A stretch of DNA of 64,000 bases from Platycnemis pennipes (taxonomy: Eukaryota; Arthropoda; Insecta; Odonata; Platycnemididae), in the NCBI GenBank assembly GCA_933228895.1, contig OW121851.1, forward strand, positions 116,147,271 to 116,211,270. Reading direction: 5' to 3'. The stretch's first letter is position 1, and the number at the start of each line of letters is the position of its first letter. This document shows, piece after piece, positions 1-12,777 of the stretch. The notes beneath the pieces were generated by a model. That model worked only from the letters and a program-made list of their open reading frames with translations. It was not told the origin of the DNA and ran no database searches. A program made the translations under genes and the position numbers.

Positions 1-1560
1 AGTTGCATTCATTTCCGTCGTTGCAATTCTTTTGCCCTCAGCAGTAAATGTGAAAAAACATATCCACGGCTGTTCAAATACAGTAAAAAGGACGTATCCA
101 GACATTACAAGACGGAGTAGTGATGATAGTTTCAAGCAATATTTTTCAAATGCCTTTATAATAGTTTGACCGTCGTGTATGCCTTCTATTTATTCGGTTA
201 GTTGTCCTTTGTCATTCTGCCTTTCGTATGAAAATTTATCTTATTTTGACCGTATTTGTGTGTCGAACTTCATTCGTTTTCCTAGACTCAGAAGCTGGGT
301 GAAGTTTAAAGATGGTTGATCAGTATCATGACCAGACGAGTTCTTCTGCAATAGAGAGAGCCATTATAATCGTTATGTCACAAATAGCCACTAGGGGTGT
401 ATGCCAAATTATTCGTCTAATATTCAGCGGGAAACATGCACCGTCTCCTCCCCTCAGTCGACAAAAGCTTTAATTTCTTCCTCTCCCCGCCTTCCCTCCA
501 ACTCCCTCATCCTCCTTAGCTGTGTAAGAGTCTCTTAACCGGCATTAGCGCTCTCTGTGCGACGCGAACGGGAAGGTTTGAGGTGCCAAGTGTGGAGGAG
601 AATATATATAATATTGATCGAAAGTGGTTGGCCGTAGGAAGGAGCAGTGGGGGAGGGGTGGTGGAAAACGAAGGGGAATAGGACCCATGCCACGTGGGGT
701 TGGTTGGGGAGTGGTTTAGCGTGCGTCTGTGCTGGGAGGTGGAGTGTGGTGCAAGGGCTTGCTGCTGAGGGAAGGGAAGGCATAAAGTAAGGGCAATAAA
801 AGGGATTTGGAAAGGGGGCGGGTGGAGGAGGAAGGGCCGACGGACGAGAGTGTGAGGAGAGGGATTCGATGAGAATCTGGCGCAGGAGAAACTCGAAAGG
901 AGAAAGAGAGAGAGAGAGAGGGAAGTGTATCCTCCGTGTGCCGGGGACTATTTGAATTTGAACTCAAATAACCACGCTCCTTGAGCTTTTTGTGGGCACC
1001 TGTCTCGGGAGGTAAAAATGGGATCGTTTAATTTCGACTCTCGGAATGATGTGTTTTCGCAATCAAGGGTATCGGGAGAGCATTACTGAAATGGTATCCG
1101 GCATAACTTTGATCTCGAATACCCATGCACTTTTTCCCTTATCGAGGCCCTTACTGGGAACGGAGAGAGCTGGTGAAATTTCCCAGAACGGAATATGCTA
1201 GCGCGTACGATTTTCCCCGAGGACCACGGGTTGGCATGCCGCTCTAGTCAATAGTCGAAAGGTATCACATTGATAATAAATTCATTTGTGATAAAAGCCT
1301 ATTCAGTATCCTATTGTAACGTCGATGAAGATGTGAAATACCTGAGTGAAATGAAACGATGTATATTTATCCTTATATGCCTTAATCTTATAATGTGCGT
1401 GATATAAACTTTGATGCGAAATTGAGTCAAACGCGAAACGATTTTGAATTCATACTTGAAATTCACTTGATATTCACATCTTTTCATTCCAAAACCTTTT
1501 TTCTCCAGCCTTTGAGCAGTGTTATTTTCTATCAATGTTCAAACATTTTTATTCGGGGCT
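1..1560. other. non-coding, with a purine-rich GC island
   Basis: No gene is visible. Positions 1-420 are AT-rich and unremarkable. About 480-960 is G/A-rich on the plus strand and contains a GA run at 905-920. The open frames there (82-83 codons on the minus strand) are Pro/Ser/Leu-rich and come from the skewed composition. From 1000 to 1560 there is mixed DNA without recognisable repeats. Confidence 0.6.
905..920. repeat. (GA)n microsatellite
   Basis: About eight GA dinucleotides sit at the end of a purine-rich island. Confidence 0.85.
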
Positions 1561-1565
1561 GCTCA

Positions 1566-1945
1566 TCATCACCATCATCATCATGGGTCAGCAATCCTAG
1601 AATTGGTTTGACGCAGCCCTCCCACTCGATTCTTCTATCTTCCAATCTCTTCATATTAACGTTATTCCTCTTTTTCACATCACTCTCGACCTGTTCTATG
1701 TAACTCATACGAGGCCTGCCTTTTCTATTCTTCCCGTTCACTTTTCCTTCTGCGATTATCTTCATCAGGCCATCGTGTCTTAGGATATAGCCTGTTATGT
1801 TTTCTCGTCTTCTTTTTAGGGTTTTCAGCAGACTTCTCTTTTCTTCCACTCTTCTTAAAACTTCATTTGTCTCTCGGTCGATCCATTACATCTTCATCAT
1901 TCTTCTGTAGCACCACTTCGGGGCTACTAAGAGCTCGAAACACAA
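1566..1945 (-). mobile_element. LINE 3' end (C-terminal part of an endonuclease/RT polyprotein), decayed
   Basis: Read on the minus strand, this is the C-terminal end of a non-LTR retrotransposon polyprotein of a type very common in arthropods. From upstream to downstream one sees a WCYRRM-like block, WIDR, the GYILRHDG block (family form G-H-x-L-R-x-D-G), GRPRMSYIEQ, and an NMKRL..DRR..W block. The coding part runs into an ATG-type trinucleotide run (about 1566-1584), the simple-repeat tail such elements carry at their 3' end. A stop interrupts the WIDR block, so the copy is dead. The 5' side simply ends near 1945, as in target-primed reverse transcription truncation. The family call comes from motif recognition. 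No clade name is asserted. Confidence 0.8.
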
Positions 1946-4180
1946 TATTTTTTGCCTGTAAAACATGGTGTATCTGTTCTAAGGGTGAAAGTTAATGTTG
2001 CTCTTGCGTTGTGAGCAGAGTTTCAGTCAAATCTTCCCTAATGTTAGCTTCCTGAAACAATTACCTTTAACTAATAAGTTATAAATATACAATCGCGAAT
2101 CAAGTTACATTTGCTTATAAAGTCAGGGTTCTTTTGGGGAAACTTAACTTTTAGTTCAAGAATAACGAAATTGACATTGCATTTCCTTTAGAAGTATTTT
2201 ACAGCTATCAGTTTTGCTTGTGGCATATTTTATGGTGTGTGTGTCGGAGAAAGTCTTATTTGACGTTGCGGAAATTTAACTCTGACTTACACCTTCTCTG
2301 TATTTCTTGGGTGATATTCTCTTGCTTGTCAGTGAAGCTAGTTTGTTAATTTTTCCTTACATGACGTCTTTTTGGCTTAAGTTATCCAATCAAAATTCTA
2401 GTTGTACTTTTTTTTACGTTAATTCATGGCCGTGCCTAAAAACTGAATTCTCTTATTTCATATCCATTCCTGGGTACAAGAAGTCACCTTTCTAGGGAAT
2501 GATTGTGCATTTTTATCATTTACGAAGTCCATGTTGGTATTTATATCAAGTAAAGTGTTCCGTAAAATTTTAAGCAGGATATGAATAAAGAAGAGTGTAA
2601 GCTTCACCATTCAGGAATTTTATCTCTTGGAATTGCTGATAACGCAGTAAAAAGAAATATTATCAAAGGAGAATGCTCCTCACCTCACTCACTTATGAGC
2701 GAGTGAAGGTGGTTATCAGCTCATAATTAATGGTATGTATAAACAATAAATGGCAATGAAAAAGGAAACATTACTTTTTTACGAAAATATAGAAGCCGGA
2801 CTATACGATTTGGTGAACAAATTCGAATTAGGCAGATTTTGAAGTGATAATAGGACACCTACGTCAAAATTAAACCCTGCTGTTTCTTTGTTAAGATAAA
2901 TTTACGTAGTGAATAGCCGAAGATTATTATAAGACTATCTAAATTCAAAGAGCTATATAAATAAATTTCTAGTAGAATAACATAGAGAAACTGCAATTTT
3001 ATGGTAATGAGGATGTATAAGTCAAATTGAAAAGGTTAGCTGACGGAAGAATCGAATGGAAATTTTCCTCGAAATGTTCGTAGGACTGATTACTATTGAT
3101 GTAGATTATTGCTTGAAGTTATACCGACAATGTGAGTGAACGATGAAAAAGCCCATTTTGGTCACAAATATAGTTGCATTCATGAATAAAAAAGTACATA
3201 TCAATATCTTTTGTTAAATCAGCTAGTATTACGGGGACAGAATGAAGTTGATGCTTAACGATGTTTTAATTCTCCGTAAATAAAGCTTATATCAATTTCA
3301 ATACGACTTATCAGGGGTATCTAAAAATCAGTTAATATGGGATGGCAATGAAATGTTTCTCGGGAGCCAATTTCTCGTTAGACGGAATAATTAAATATTA
3401 TTCCTGAATTCAAAACGTTATCAGTACCAAAAATGGATATTACGACAGCCCAAGTGTCTGAGAAACCCTTTGCGTCAGCCACTCGCACTTGGGAGCGTTG
3501 TAGAACGTTGCTAACTCTCTCGAAGGTGGCTGTCATACTGCTGAAATGAAATTATGTGGCAACTCAATGGACTAGAGCCTCAAGCGACCAAGTTGTGTAG
3601 CAATATAATTTCTGCAGGGTCTACGTCACTCTATGCCCACGGTTAGAGGTTAATGCACCAATTAAACTCTGAGTTGAACCTTTTTTGTCGTATTACCCCT
3701 TAGGATTGGAATAGAAATATGCTTTCTGGTCCGAAAGATACGATACTATTAATGTTGCTGACATACTATTGGTTCCTATTATTTTTATCAGATGTGCTTA
3801 CGCTGTTCAAAATTAAAGCTCGGTGTGAAATATGAAATTTTCCAGCGTTGATTCCATGCTAATTCTTTACTCCTAACATCTCATATTTAATATTTTAGAA
3901 GATAACATAAATAAGTTTATATACATTGTAATGAAGCTATCTTTACATTTATCCACAGTACTTGGTAAAGTGTTAATTCTGTTGTAAAAGATGGGTGTAT
4001 AATACCCCCCAGTGGTGTTGTCTAGTCGTGTATGTTGATTTATTTGGGTTGAGAGGTATGGAAGTACGCTTCAATTTGCCTCTTGGTGGGATATCGAGAG
4101 TATTTTTATTCGTTGATATGTATTATATCTTGGAGACCAAGGGAAGCCATCGTAGTTAAAAGATGGCGTTCAATGCCTGG
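1946..4180. other. non-coding, AT-rich
   Basis: No gene or transposon protein is visible. A short imperfect hairpin (CACCTCACTCAC against GCGAGTGAAGGTG) lies at about 2679-2710. A compact structured stretch at 3444-3534 is noted under findings. The remainder is AT-rich unique-looking sequence. Confidence 0.6.
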
Positions 4181-4269
4181 TAGACAAAAAACTTTTACGT
4201 ATGCTGCATATTTATTTACCTAAACCCCACGTAAAAAAATAAGTTGTTTACGTAAAAGTTTTTTGTCTA
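4181..4269. repeat. perfect 21-bp inverted repeat (mini-foldback)
   Basis: Arms 4181-4201 and 4249-4269 are exact reverse complements over 21 bases, with a 47-bp spacer. An 11-bp direct repeat (AGATGGCGTTC) flanks the structure at 4161-4171 and 4316-4326, though at some distance from the arms. This could be a tiny MITE or foldback relic. No transposase or canonical TA/TTAA target site is evident. Confidence 0.75.
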
Positions 4270-4589
4270 ACAGAAATTACAATACAATACCACAAAGTTA
4301 ACTTTGATTTAGTGAAGATGGCGTTCTGTTGTGTTTTATGTTCGCAGAGCTATTGTACGGTAAAAATGGCTGGCAGTAACTCCATCCCCGAAAATAAGTA
4401 AAAATTTTACTCCAGCGCTCTTTTCCGCTGATTATGTTTTTGGCATTTGCATTTAATCTTGTTTTAGTTTTTTAGTCTTGCCATTATTTGTATATCAGTG
4501 AGAGACTAGATCATCCGCTTCAATATTGTGTTTTCTTACCGAGCAATGCAGCCTGTTGCCCATAGCACTAGTATCAGACGTTATTTCAG

Positions 4590-5620
4590 ATGAATTTAAT
4601 AAGCGCATTAGCAGTGCTTAGAATAATTGAGAAGAGAATGAAAAAGAGAGCAAATGAAATTCTAGGCGAGTATCAGTTTGGATCTCTGAAGGGGAGGGCC
4701 ACTCGGGATGCGATTGCAGTGATGAGAATACTAGTGGAAAGGAATCAAGAGTATAATGAAGATGTATTCTTGTGTTTTGTTGATTTCCAAAAGGCGTTCA
4801 ACAGAGTGAGGTTGGAAAAGTTAATGGGAGCATTGCAGAATATAGGAGAAGACTGGAGAGACAGGTGACTGATCCGAAATTTATGCATGGCACAGCAGGC
4901 GCAAGTGAGAGTAGCTGATGGAGAATCGGATTGGGCCACAATAGCAGGCAGGGCTGTCCATTATCGTAGTACTTTAAAATATATATTCTGAGGAAATGGT
5001 GAGAGAGGCTTGGTATGACCTCGAGGCTGGAGTAAAGGTCGGGGGAAAATTGATCAAATCAGTGAGGTTCGCGGATTACCAAACGCTAGTCAGCCAGTCA
5101 GCCCAGGGCTGACAAAAAATGCTGGTTTCGTTGGAGGAACAGTGCGAAAGATACAAGATGAAGATGCATCAGAAGAAAACGAAAGTAATGCGATTGTCAA
5201 GAACAAAAAATGCCAGTTTAACTATAAAAGTTGGGAGGTCAGAAGCTAGAGCAGGTGGAGCAATTTAGCTATGCTGGTAGTGTGTGTTGGAGAAAAACGG
5301 TACAGCAGCATTGAAATGAGAAGGGGAATCGCACTGGCAAAAGAAGCTTTGACTCGTAGGTGTTAAATAATGGCAGGGATTTTGAGTAGGGAAATAAAGA
5401 GAAGACTAGTGAAAAGTTTACTATGGAGGATTGAAGTGTATGGGGCGGAAACGTGAGCTTTTCAGAAAGAAGATGAAAATAGACTTATGGCTTTTAGATG
5501 TTGGTTTGGAGAAGGATGGAGGAAAAAGTGGGTCGAAAGGAGGACGAATGATGAAGTGTTAGAATTGGTAGGAGAGGAAACTAAATTACAGATGAAATTA
5601 GGAGAAGGCAGAAGTAAATT
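4590..5620 (+). pseudogene. LINE reverse transcriptase fragment (same family as the 1566-1945 element)
   Basis: This is a decayed reverse transcriptase domain of a non-LTR retrotransposon. The enzyme would copy the element RNA at a nicked target. In order one sees RIIEKRMK, EILGEYQFG, TRDAIAVMRILVERN, then motif A (CFVDFQKAFNRV). A stop at about 4866 interrupts the downstream DRxLIRNL region. Next come QVRVADGES, a damaged motif B (about 4940-4990, with frameshift and stop), motif C (VRFADYQT at about 5062-5085), KKTKVMRLS, VEQFSYAGS, and a C-terminal VERRTNDEVLELVGEE block at about 5530-5580. The catalytic FADD has become FADY, so the enzyme is dead even before the stops. It is 5'-truncated at about 4590 and lacks the terminal GHxLRxDG region. 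Its C-terminal end abuts a minus-strand endonuclease segment of the same family. Confidence 0.85.
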
Positions 5621-6755
5621 TGAAATCTTCTTCTGTCTCCGGGCATTTTCCAGGTATATTTTCTCCGTTGGTGGTTTTTAAGCAATGTGTTTGTCACCAC
5701 CAACTTGTGTTGTGTTCATAATTCTATAAGTCTTTCTGCTCTCTCATTTTCTATTTCCCAAGCCATATTTTCCTGTTATTCTTCCATCTTTACCTTCGCC
5801 AACGACAGCGTTTCAATCTCCTAAAATAATTAAGTTTTCTTCTCCTTTTACGTGCTTTATTACTTCCTCGATATCCTCATCGACGTCCTCCACTTCTTCA
5901 TCTTCGTAGTCCGACGTAGGCATGTACACTTGTACCACAATGGTCTCAATCTTCACCATTATAATCCTCTCACTGTACTGCAGCAAGCTCTTCACGCGCA
6001 GTCGTGCACTCTTCCTGAGCAGTATGCCAACTCCAGCGTTATTATTTTATGATCCAGTGTGGATAAGTCTATAACTTCCTTGCCAAAAGTCTTATTCTTC
6101 GGGCCATCTCATTTCACTGATTCCTAATATATCGAGGCCATTCTTCGCATTTCCACCTTCAGGTTCTCCAATCTCCCGCAGGTCCGAAGTGATCGCACGT
6201 TCCACGTTCCTACCCTAAAATGACTCTCTCGGGTAGTCCCCCCGTGAGATCCGAATGGGGGACTATTTTACCTCCGAAATATTTTACTCCAGAGGGTTCC
6301 ATCACGTCGTGATAAGAAAGAAAAGAGTGGAGTAGCTGCGACTCCTCGGGATAATAATGTGGTGGTTTCCCCTTGCCTTCCACATCGCAGTACTGCAGCC
6401 GTTAAAGCAAATGTTACCACGCCTGTAGATAAATGTGGGTCGCTGTACCGACCAATGTGGTCTCCACCTTCACTCATGTGAAGAAGAGCTGCTGCCCTCT
6501 CCTCCGGGTGCTAGGAAGCATAATTGCTGGCGGCCTCCCGTCGCCAAGTCACGGCATCTTCACAGGTTTCTGTATCATTTAAAGGCCCATCTTACCCAAT
6601 GTTAGACCAATACCACCTCGGAGTGCCGCCGCTTTTTGTCCACGACTGCTTATTCGACGAGATAACTCGCTTTTCTCCCAGCTAACCTCTATATCTAGAG
6701 GTCCACCCACCATCCGACCCCCGGTGGACGCACATGGTGGCTTTAAGCTTAGCCC
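5615..6755 (-). pseudogene. LINE 5'UTR and AP-type endonuclease domain, decayed
   Basis: Read on the minus strand, this is the start of the same LINE type. About 6755-6220 is a GC-richer untranslated or leader part. From about 6215 the endonuclease begins with GTWNVRSLRTCGRLENLK (WNVRSL block), then in a shifted frame DILGISEMRWP, a GVGILLRKS block, and an open stretch at 5995-5813 with VQVYMPTSDYEDEEVE and ENLIILGD (the catalytic NLIILGDWNA region, with Trp replaced by a stop). It continues as NAVVGEGKDG and LVVTNTLLKNHQRR, ending in MPGDRRRFQI at about 5615. The endonuclease would nick target DNA to prime reverse transcription. Retention of what looks like the 5' end is uncommon for LINE copies. 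The missing part (C-terminal endonuclease to N-terminal RT) is deleted at the tail-to-tail junction with the plus-strand RT fragment. Confidence 0.85.
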
Positions 6756-6929
6756 CGAGGGAATTAGCTATATTTATATATATTAGCTGCTGATATTATT
6801 TCTTTACCCTAAAAATGACCGTGTAGAAGTTGAAACTCGGGTCGGAAAAAGTTTTTTTTACGCGTGGACTCACAAAGTTATGCGTTTATTTATTTATTTA
6901 AAACCAATTACACCAAGTAACGCCTGAGT

Positions 6930-7310
6930 CTATCAAGCTCTATCATCAACGTTTGTAATTCATATGTTCGGTGGGTAGCAGTTCCCCGCTCGATTTTAAT
7001 TCTATCCATTAACGTATTCATGTTGACAAAATTCTTTTTTCTGCATACTTCACTACCTGTTCCACACACCTCATCTTCTGCCTTCTGCAGTGGTTCCATC
7101 CATTCACCTACTCTTGTGTATTTTCCCCTTGAGGTCGATATATCTTAAGTTATATCTCATCGTGCTGCCACAGATTGTTTAAGACTATTCATGACATTTC
7201 ATTTTTGTCCTCGTCTAAAAATTTCTCCACTAGTCATACAATCTACCCATTTTATTCTCCATTATAATGTTATGAAGCATCACATTGCAGATGACCGGAC
7301 TCGTCTTTTC
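6930..7310 (-). mobile_element. LINE 3' fragment, strongly decayed
   Basis: On the minus strand the segment encodes a degenerate version of the C-terminal region. In the most legible part one reads KMRCVEQVVKYAEKKNFVNMN in shifting frames, corresponding to the family's R-P-R-x-x-Y-x-x-Q-V-x-x-D-V and N-x-K-R-L blocks. Upstream there is a weak counterpart of the RRIMKIKW region. Stops and shifts are frequent. It carries no visible simple-repeat tail. A (TTTA)n run sits just beyond the 3' side at about 6885-6900. Confidence 0.5.
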
Positions 7311-10300
7311 TCCGTCTGTTATCGCCATCCTCACGACCATAATGATGCTTGCTTTAAATGTACGCCGTAATGAAGGTTTTCCTTTCTTTCAGATCTGTGA
7401 AGTATTTTTTTTAAGAAAGCGCTATCCTATAGATTATTTCTAATTTGTTTTTTGACTATTTGTCTGGGACTGGTTATTCATGGTTATTTTGCTTCCCATC
7501 TAAATTGATATCATCATTCATCCATAATGGAGACTTGACGGACACAATTCTCGCTTCGCACTTCTCTCTTAATATTCTTGAAAAGTTGTTGTACGATGGG
7601 TAGATGAGGTAGAGTAAGTGAGTTAAGTAGGTATTAAGAAGGGGTGTGTGAAGGGTATGAGTGAGTTTTAGTTGGATAGCGATGGGAGGTTGGGAATAGG
7701 GTGTGTGCACGTGTTTGGGCGTGTTTAAAGTTACGCGATTGCAAAGGATAGCCTAATGTGGAGACATTGCCGTATTCGGGTGTTGTGGAGTACGAGTATT
7801 TTTTGCACGTGTCAATCTGCAGGAATCGGTTGATCGGATAGAGTCATAATAATATCCATTTCTTGTGTGGAGTGTTCGGTAGCCTTTCCTTGGCGCTGCT
7901 GTCCGATCTCTCCCACCCTCTCCCTCCCCTTTTACCTCCGAAACCGAATCAGTGCTGCCATCTTCTTCCCCCTTCCCGCACGCTTCACCCTACCTCCCCC
8001 CCCCGCCACCCACTAATTTCCTCCCCTTTAACCCCCCGGAGCTGTCACTCCTGGCTTCGCTCTAAACCCCCGTCCGCCCAGATTCAGGGTATGCTCTCCC
8101 CTCTCCCCCTAATCCCCTCCTACTCACTCCCCCTTCCCTTTATATTTTAACCCTTGCCGAGCGATACTCTTCCCCCTTTCTCGCCCTCCTCCTCTCTTGA
8201 CACCGCCACATCCACCCCCGCTCGCCCGCTCTCTTTCTCCCGTTGCTTCTGCCCCACCCCTCTCTCTTAACCCTGTCTCTCTCTCCGGCCGCAACCCCAG
8301 TCTTACCGTATCCTCTTCCCCACTCTCCCGTCCTTTGATTTTTTTCACGCTCTTTAATCCCTTTGACTGCGTCCGTATCCGTTATGCGTCGGCCCGAGCC
8401 GGGAGTTGATGTGCCCCTGCGTGTGAAACCCCCACCGGCGTAGTGGAATCTCTGCTTTGTGTGTAGTTATTTGGGAAATTCTTTCCGCGTGCTCGGCTGA
8501 CGCGCTTGTTTACGGCGGCTCGTCCCGATCTTATTCTTTTCTCTTTTTTTTACACTCCTTTGCTCTATTCTGGGGTGGATATTTCTCTCTCAGTATTTTA
8601 TTCTAAATTCAGTTCTCTCTTTTCGGTCGCTAACACAGCAACTTTGTTGAAGGGAGATAATTTAGGGTCAAAGGAGTGTCATGTAAAAATATTTGCGCGG
8701 TGGATGGCACTCTGTACATTGGAGAAATGAGCCATTGACACTGCTGACTATAGAGAATTCATCAGACTTATACCGAGGGTTTCGTAAACTAGACGAAGAA
8801 ATTTGGATACGATTTAAAGTTGCAGGCTTAACTTAATGAAATGTTTCGTAGGCAAAGAATTACACCTTTGTATGTTCCACACTTAATTTTTGCTGACCAT
8901 GTTTTCGACATTCTACATTGATTCGACATAAATTTGACATCCATTATCAAGGTTAATGAACATAATTACCTTGCTCATGACATTTCCTTGGTACTAACAT
9001 CGAATGTCGAACCCATGGTCGGCATAAATTGTGGTTTGTACAAATATATAACTTTTTTCATAGAAATACGAATTACAGGACTAAATGAGATAAAGAAAAT
9101 GGTGAAGGATGGAAAAGGGGCATTTTTTTACGGACCACAGTATGGCAGTGAAAGATGTGGTGAATTGGTCATTAGTCGTAAAGCATTTCCTTGGGATGTA
9201 GATGACGGAAAATAGAATCAATGTGCTTTGAGGAGAATTAGGGATTGTTACGCTGTAGGATGCAGGAATGAAGAATTATCAAGTTTCCGCCTGCTTATTT
9301 TTACCCGTGAAATATTTGCCTCTCGTCCCCCTTTTTATTCAGCATTTTTCTCGGGCCTTCACACCTTTATTACTACCTATTTTCCGGCCGTCGTTCACGG
9401 TGGCGCCTCCGCGGTAGTTGCGGACGCTGTTTTGCCAAAGGCGACCATGAGGTGAGTGACTGTTCACGCGACTCGCCGCTTTTGTTTTATCATTACTGTT
9501 TATTTCACGGTCGGACTTTTGCCGTGAGGTGGCCTGCGGTGTGACGGCGCGGAATAAGGGAGTCGGGGCGCGGGAGTTGATGGGAGTGGGGCCGCGCCGC
9601 GGAGGGAGGAGCGGGCGTCACGCACGCACGCACACTTGGACGTGGTGCGTCTGTGTTGCGTGGGTGGGGCGGGACGGCGGGGATCCCCCGAGTGGGAGAA
9701 CAGGTGGGAAACACGGGCGGCTACGCTTTTGGCGGGAGAGGTGTCCGAAATCGGATAGAGATGTTGCCAAATGACGGTCCTTCCCCGCATCATGTTGTTT
9801 TCCCCGAAAATTATTTGTCAGAATTATCCTAGTGCTTGATCCGCTTGATTTTATGAGCAAATTGAAAACGAGATTGAGTTCAGGCTTGCATATTTTTTCC
9901 TCCCTCCCCTTGTCTCCCTCCCTCTCTCGCACCCCCCTCTCTGTGAAGTCACCCTCCCTCCCTCTCTCTCCTCTCCAAAACTCCGATCCCCTCCGCCTCC
10001 TCCTCCCTCCTCTCTGTCTCTCCTTGTTTTCTTTTGCGCTTTTGCAATCATACTGTTACTCTGGGACTAATGATTTGGGGGGAGGGGGTAGGGGGATGCT
10101 GGGCGCTTCGGGAGGAGGGGGTGGGGCGGTGTTGGGGGAGGGTGAGGGTGGGTGGCGGAGGGCAGACTGACTGTCCAATGTGATTCGTTTACCACCCAAT
10201 TAAGCGTGCATGCAATTATCCTCATTTGAAAGTTAATGTCGCGCGTTGATGGAAGCGTAGAAACTAAATCGTTTTGTTAGAATATTATCTCTTTTTTTAA

Positions 10301-12777
10301 CTGTCGTTTTTCCGTCCCAGGTTTTTTTTTTGTTTTGGGTGGAGTGTGAGCTCGTGAGTATTGGGGGCATACAGGATAGTAGAGGCCAGTGGCAAGGGTT
10401 GAAGAGGGTCAACGGGCGGGCAAGAAGGAAGCGAGGCTTTATTGCCGCCGGAATTTTCTCTCGCACGCTACGCTTGTTCCGATTTTAGTTTTAATCTTCT
10501 CCCAGAGTGATATTTAAAGCAGGACGGGGGGCCGGAGGAAATAAATTTGCGTGAGAGGGGGTGCCATGATTATTTTTGGCAATTGAATTTCGTGACTACG
10601 CCCCTCTAATCACGGCTCCCGCACGTCGGCCGGGCCTTCGCACGCTTGTTTTGCGCCGGGTTCGAAGTCTTACTCTTCCCGTCCGCTTTTATATTTGTGG
10701 GGGAGGGGAAGCAATGGAGTACCCAGGAACGGTAATTATATTCTGGGGATGGTCGAGGTTTTGGGGTTGGGTGAGGGTGACGCGAGGAATAGTGGGTGTT
10801 TGCTCTGGCTAGTCTGCCGGCCGCTGTTTTATATGTTTTTCCTTGGCCCGGCGCATGACGTTCCGTTGTCGCCCCTAATTATTGTCATCCGCAGCCCTGA
10901 TTGCACTCTGACCTTCGTCATGCGTCCGAGTAAATCCCGGCCCGGTAGTGGGGGAGAAAAAACAATTTCACTTGGTGGGAGTTCGGCGTGGCGCACATGT
11001 TTGGGAAAGGTATCCCAGCTTGTTACGTGCGGTCGTAATCCTTGGCATGCAGTTGAGCCAGAGAGGAGGGGGGGGGAGGCTGAGGGATCAGGTCACATCC
11101 AAAGAGTGCACCGTGATTATGAACCCGTGTTGTAAAATATTCTCACAGTCCCACGTGCAGTGTCAAGTTTTTGGCGTGTCATGCCACTCTTTTGACGAAA
11201 TTTCACAGCTTGCCCATCGTGCAGCCGTTGCATTTCTGTCGAGAGGCGTCCTTGAGTGACGAGAGGGATAGTTGTGATTTTTTTAGTGACAAAAAATGTG
11301 CCTCTTTTTATCTAGTCAGGACTGTTAAGTACTACCGCACTTGTAGGCTTCCTGATTATAGGTTTTCGCGAATCTATTTAGCTAAACCTTTTCTTTTGAC
11401 TTATTGCTGATGCGGAACCAAAGTTCTTAAAGCATCGGTAGTAGCACAGATGTCTGGTTTTAATCTCAATGAGTAGGTATATGAATTTTGTTTTGGTTTT
11501 AGGTTTATTTTAGATAGTGTGGTATTATCTCAGTATTTATATCACCGTAATGCCTAATTTGTTTTTTCTATCGACTAATTTAGTGTTGTATCTCTTCTTT
11601 AGTATGTGTCCAGGTCCCAACTTTAGATATCTTCAGTTGCCTTCTATAATTTTACCCTTGCACGACTACCTTTTTGGTATTGGTTGCTCATTATTGCGCT
11701 GACTACCCATTTTACTTCAATGAAATTGACTTCCGAAACAACCTTATGGCATCACTTCTTTTTACTTTTTACTAGGTATGTTTAAGTGTATGCTACAGAT
11801 GGACTTTTCTGAAATAATTTGTTGCTGGAGTTGGAAGAAGGATACATTTATAGTACACCTCAATGTATACCTTAATCCGCACCCCTTCGTAATCTCTCTC
11901 TACCAATGAATAGTCTGTTATGATGCAGTTGTTATGAATTCATTGAATTTGGGAATACTATGTGGAGGAATGTGGGTAATTGTACTTTGGCGAATGGTTT
12001 GCTACCTCTGTAAGAAATTTCTTCGTGACCCGAAAGTTGACTCAAACGCAAAGGCATGCCTTGTCTTCCCTCTCCTGCTTAGCACTCCTTCGCCTACCTT
12101 AAAGCTCTTTAGCAAGCAGAATAAATCCTCATTGTGATAAGTTGACCTGAATTCAGAAGATTACTTGCAACGGGATCGGTAGCGAATCTCTTACAGTGTT
12201 GTGCAAAGTTCAAATATTTGCTCATGAATGTAACTAAGGTTATTTGGGGAAGGGAAACGTATTTAAACTTCTTAAAATATTTACTCCTCATATTTTCTTC
12301 GATTAATCCTTAACGGTGTAAGTAAATATTTACGTATAGCATTCACGATTTGAGAAATGGCAGCAATATCACACGATTACACATATTTCTGAATAAAGAA
12401 AACGTCTGCGTGCAAATCGACATGGTTTTATATTTTATTGTTACTTTTATTAAGTTTAAGCCTTTACCAGTCTGTTTGTCCCTAAAAAAAAGTTAATCGT
12501 AACCGAAATACGATAGTTGGAATTATGAAGGACCCTCTTGTTCGACTTTATATGGTTGCAGTAAGTGGTGTGGTTGACCCGTAAGAGTAAGACCTCTCTC
12601 TATCTCTCTCTGTAAAGTCCAAAAAATAAAATCAGTTTATCTTAAAGCAAATGACCTATCGAATAAGGACCTTACCAGCAACACTCAGATATCAATTTAT
12701 TAGTTCCTATTTATTTTTCTTCGCCCATTCTTGTACTGCTATGTACGCTCACAATATTTTATTGTTGCATTATATTG
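7311..12777. other. gene-free, with three GC-rich low-complexity islands
   Basis: No coding exon can be supported. Islands are at about 7860-8420 (C/T-rich on plus), 9330-10180 (CpG-containing, then a pyrimidine block at about 9900-10020 followed abruptly by a G-rich block at 10075-10160), and 10380-11260 (mixed GC-rich). The open frames of 95-146 codons here are compositional. Between and after the islands the DNA is AT-rich. Confidence 0.55.

Noticed and set aside
4181..4269. CRISPR array or bacterial terminator
   Set aside because: A single inverted repeat in eukaryotic TE-rich DNA. There are no repeated spacers and no adjacent prokaryotic genes.
8934..9215. 93-codon open frame as a gene
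   Set aside because: Not low complexity, but no domain, splice context or neighbouring exon supports it.
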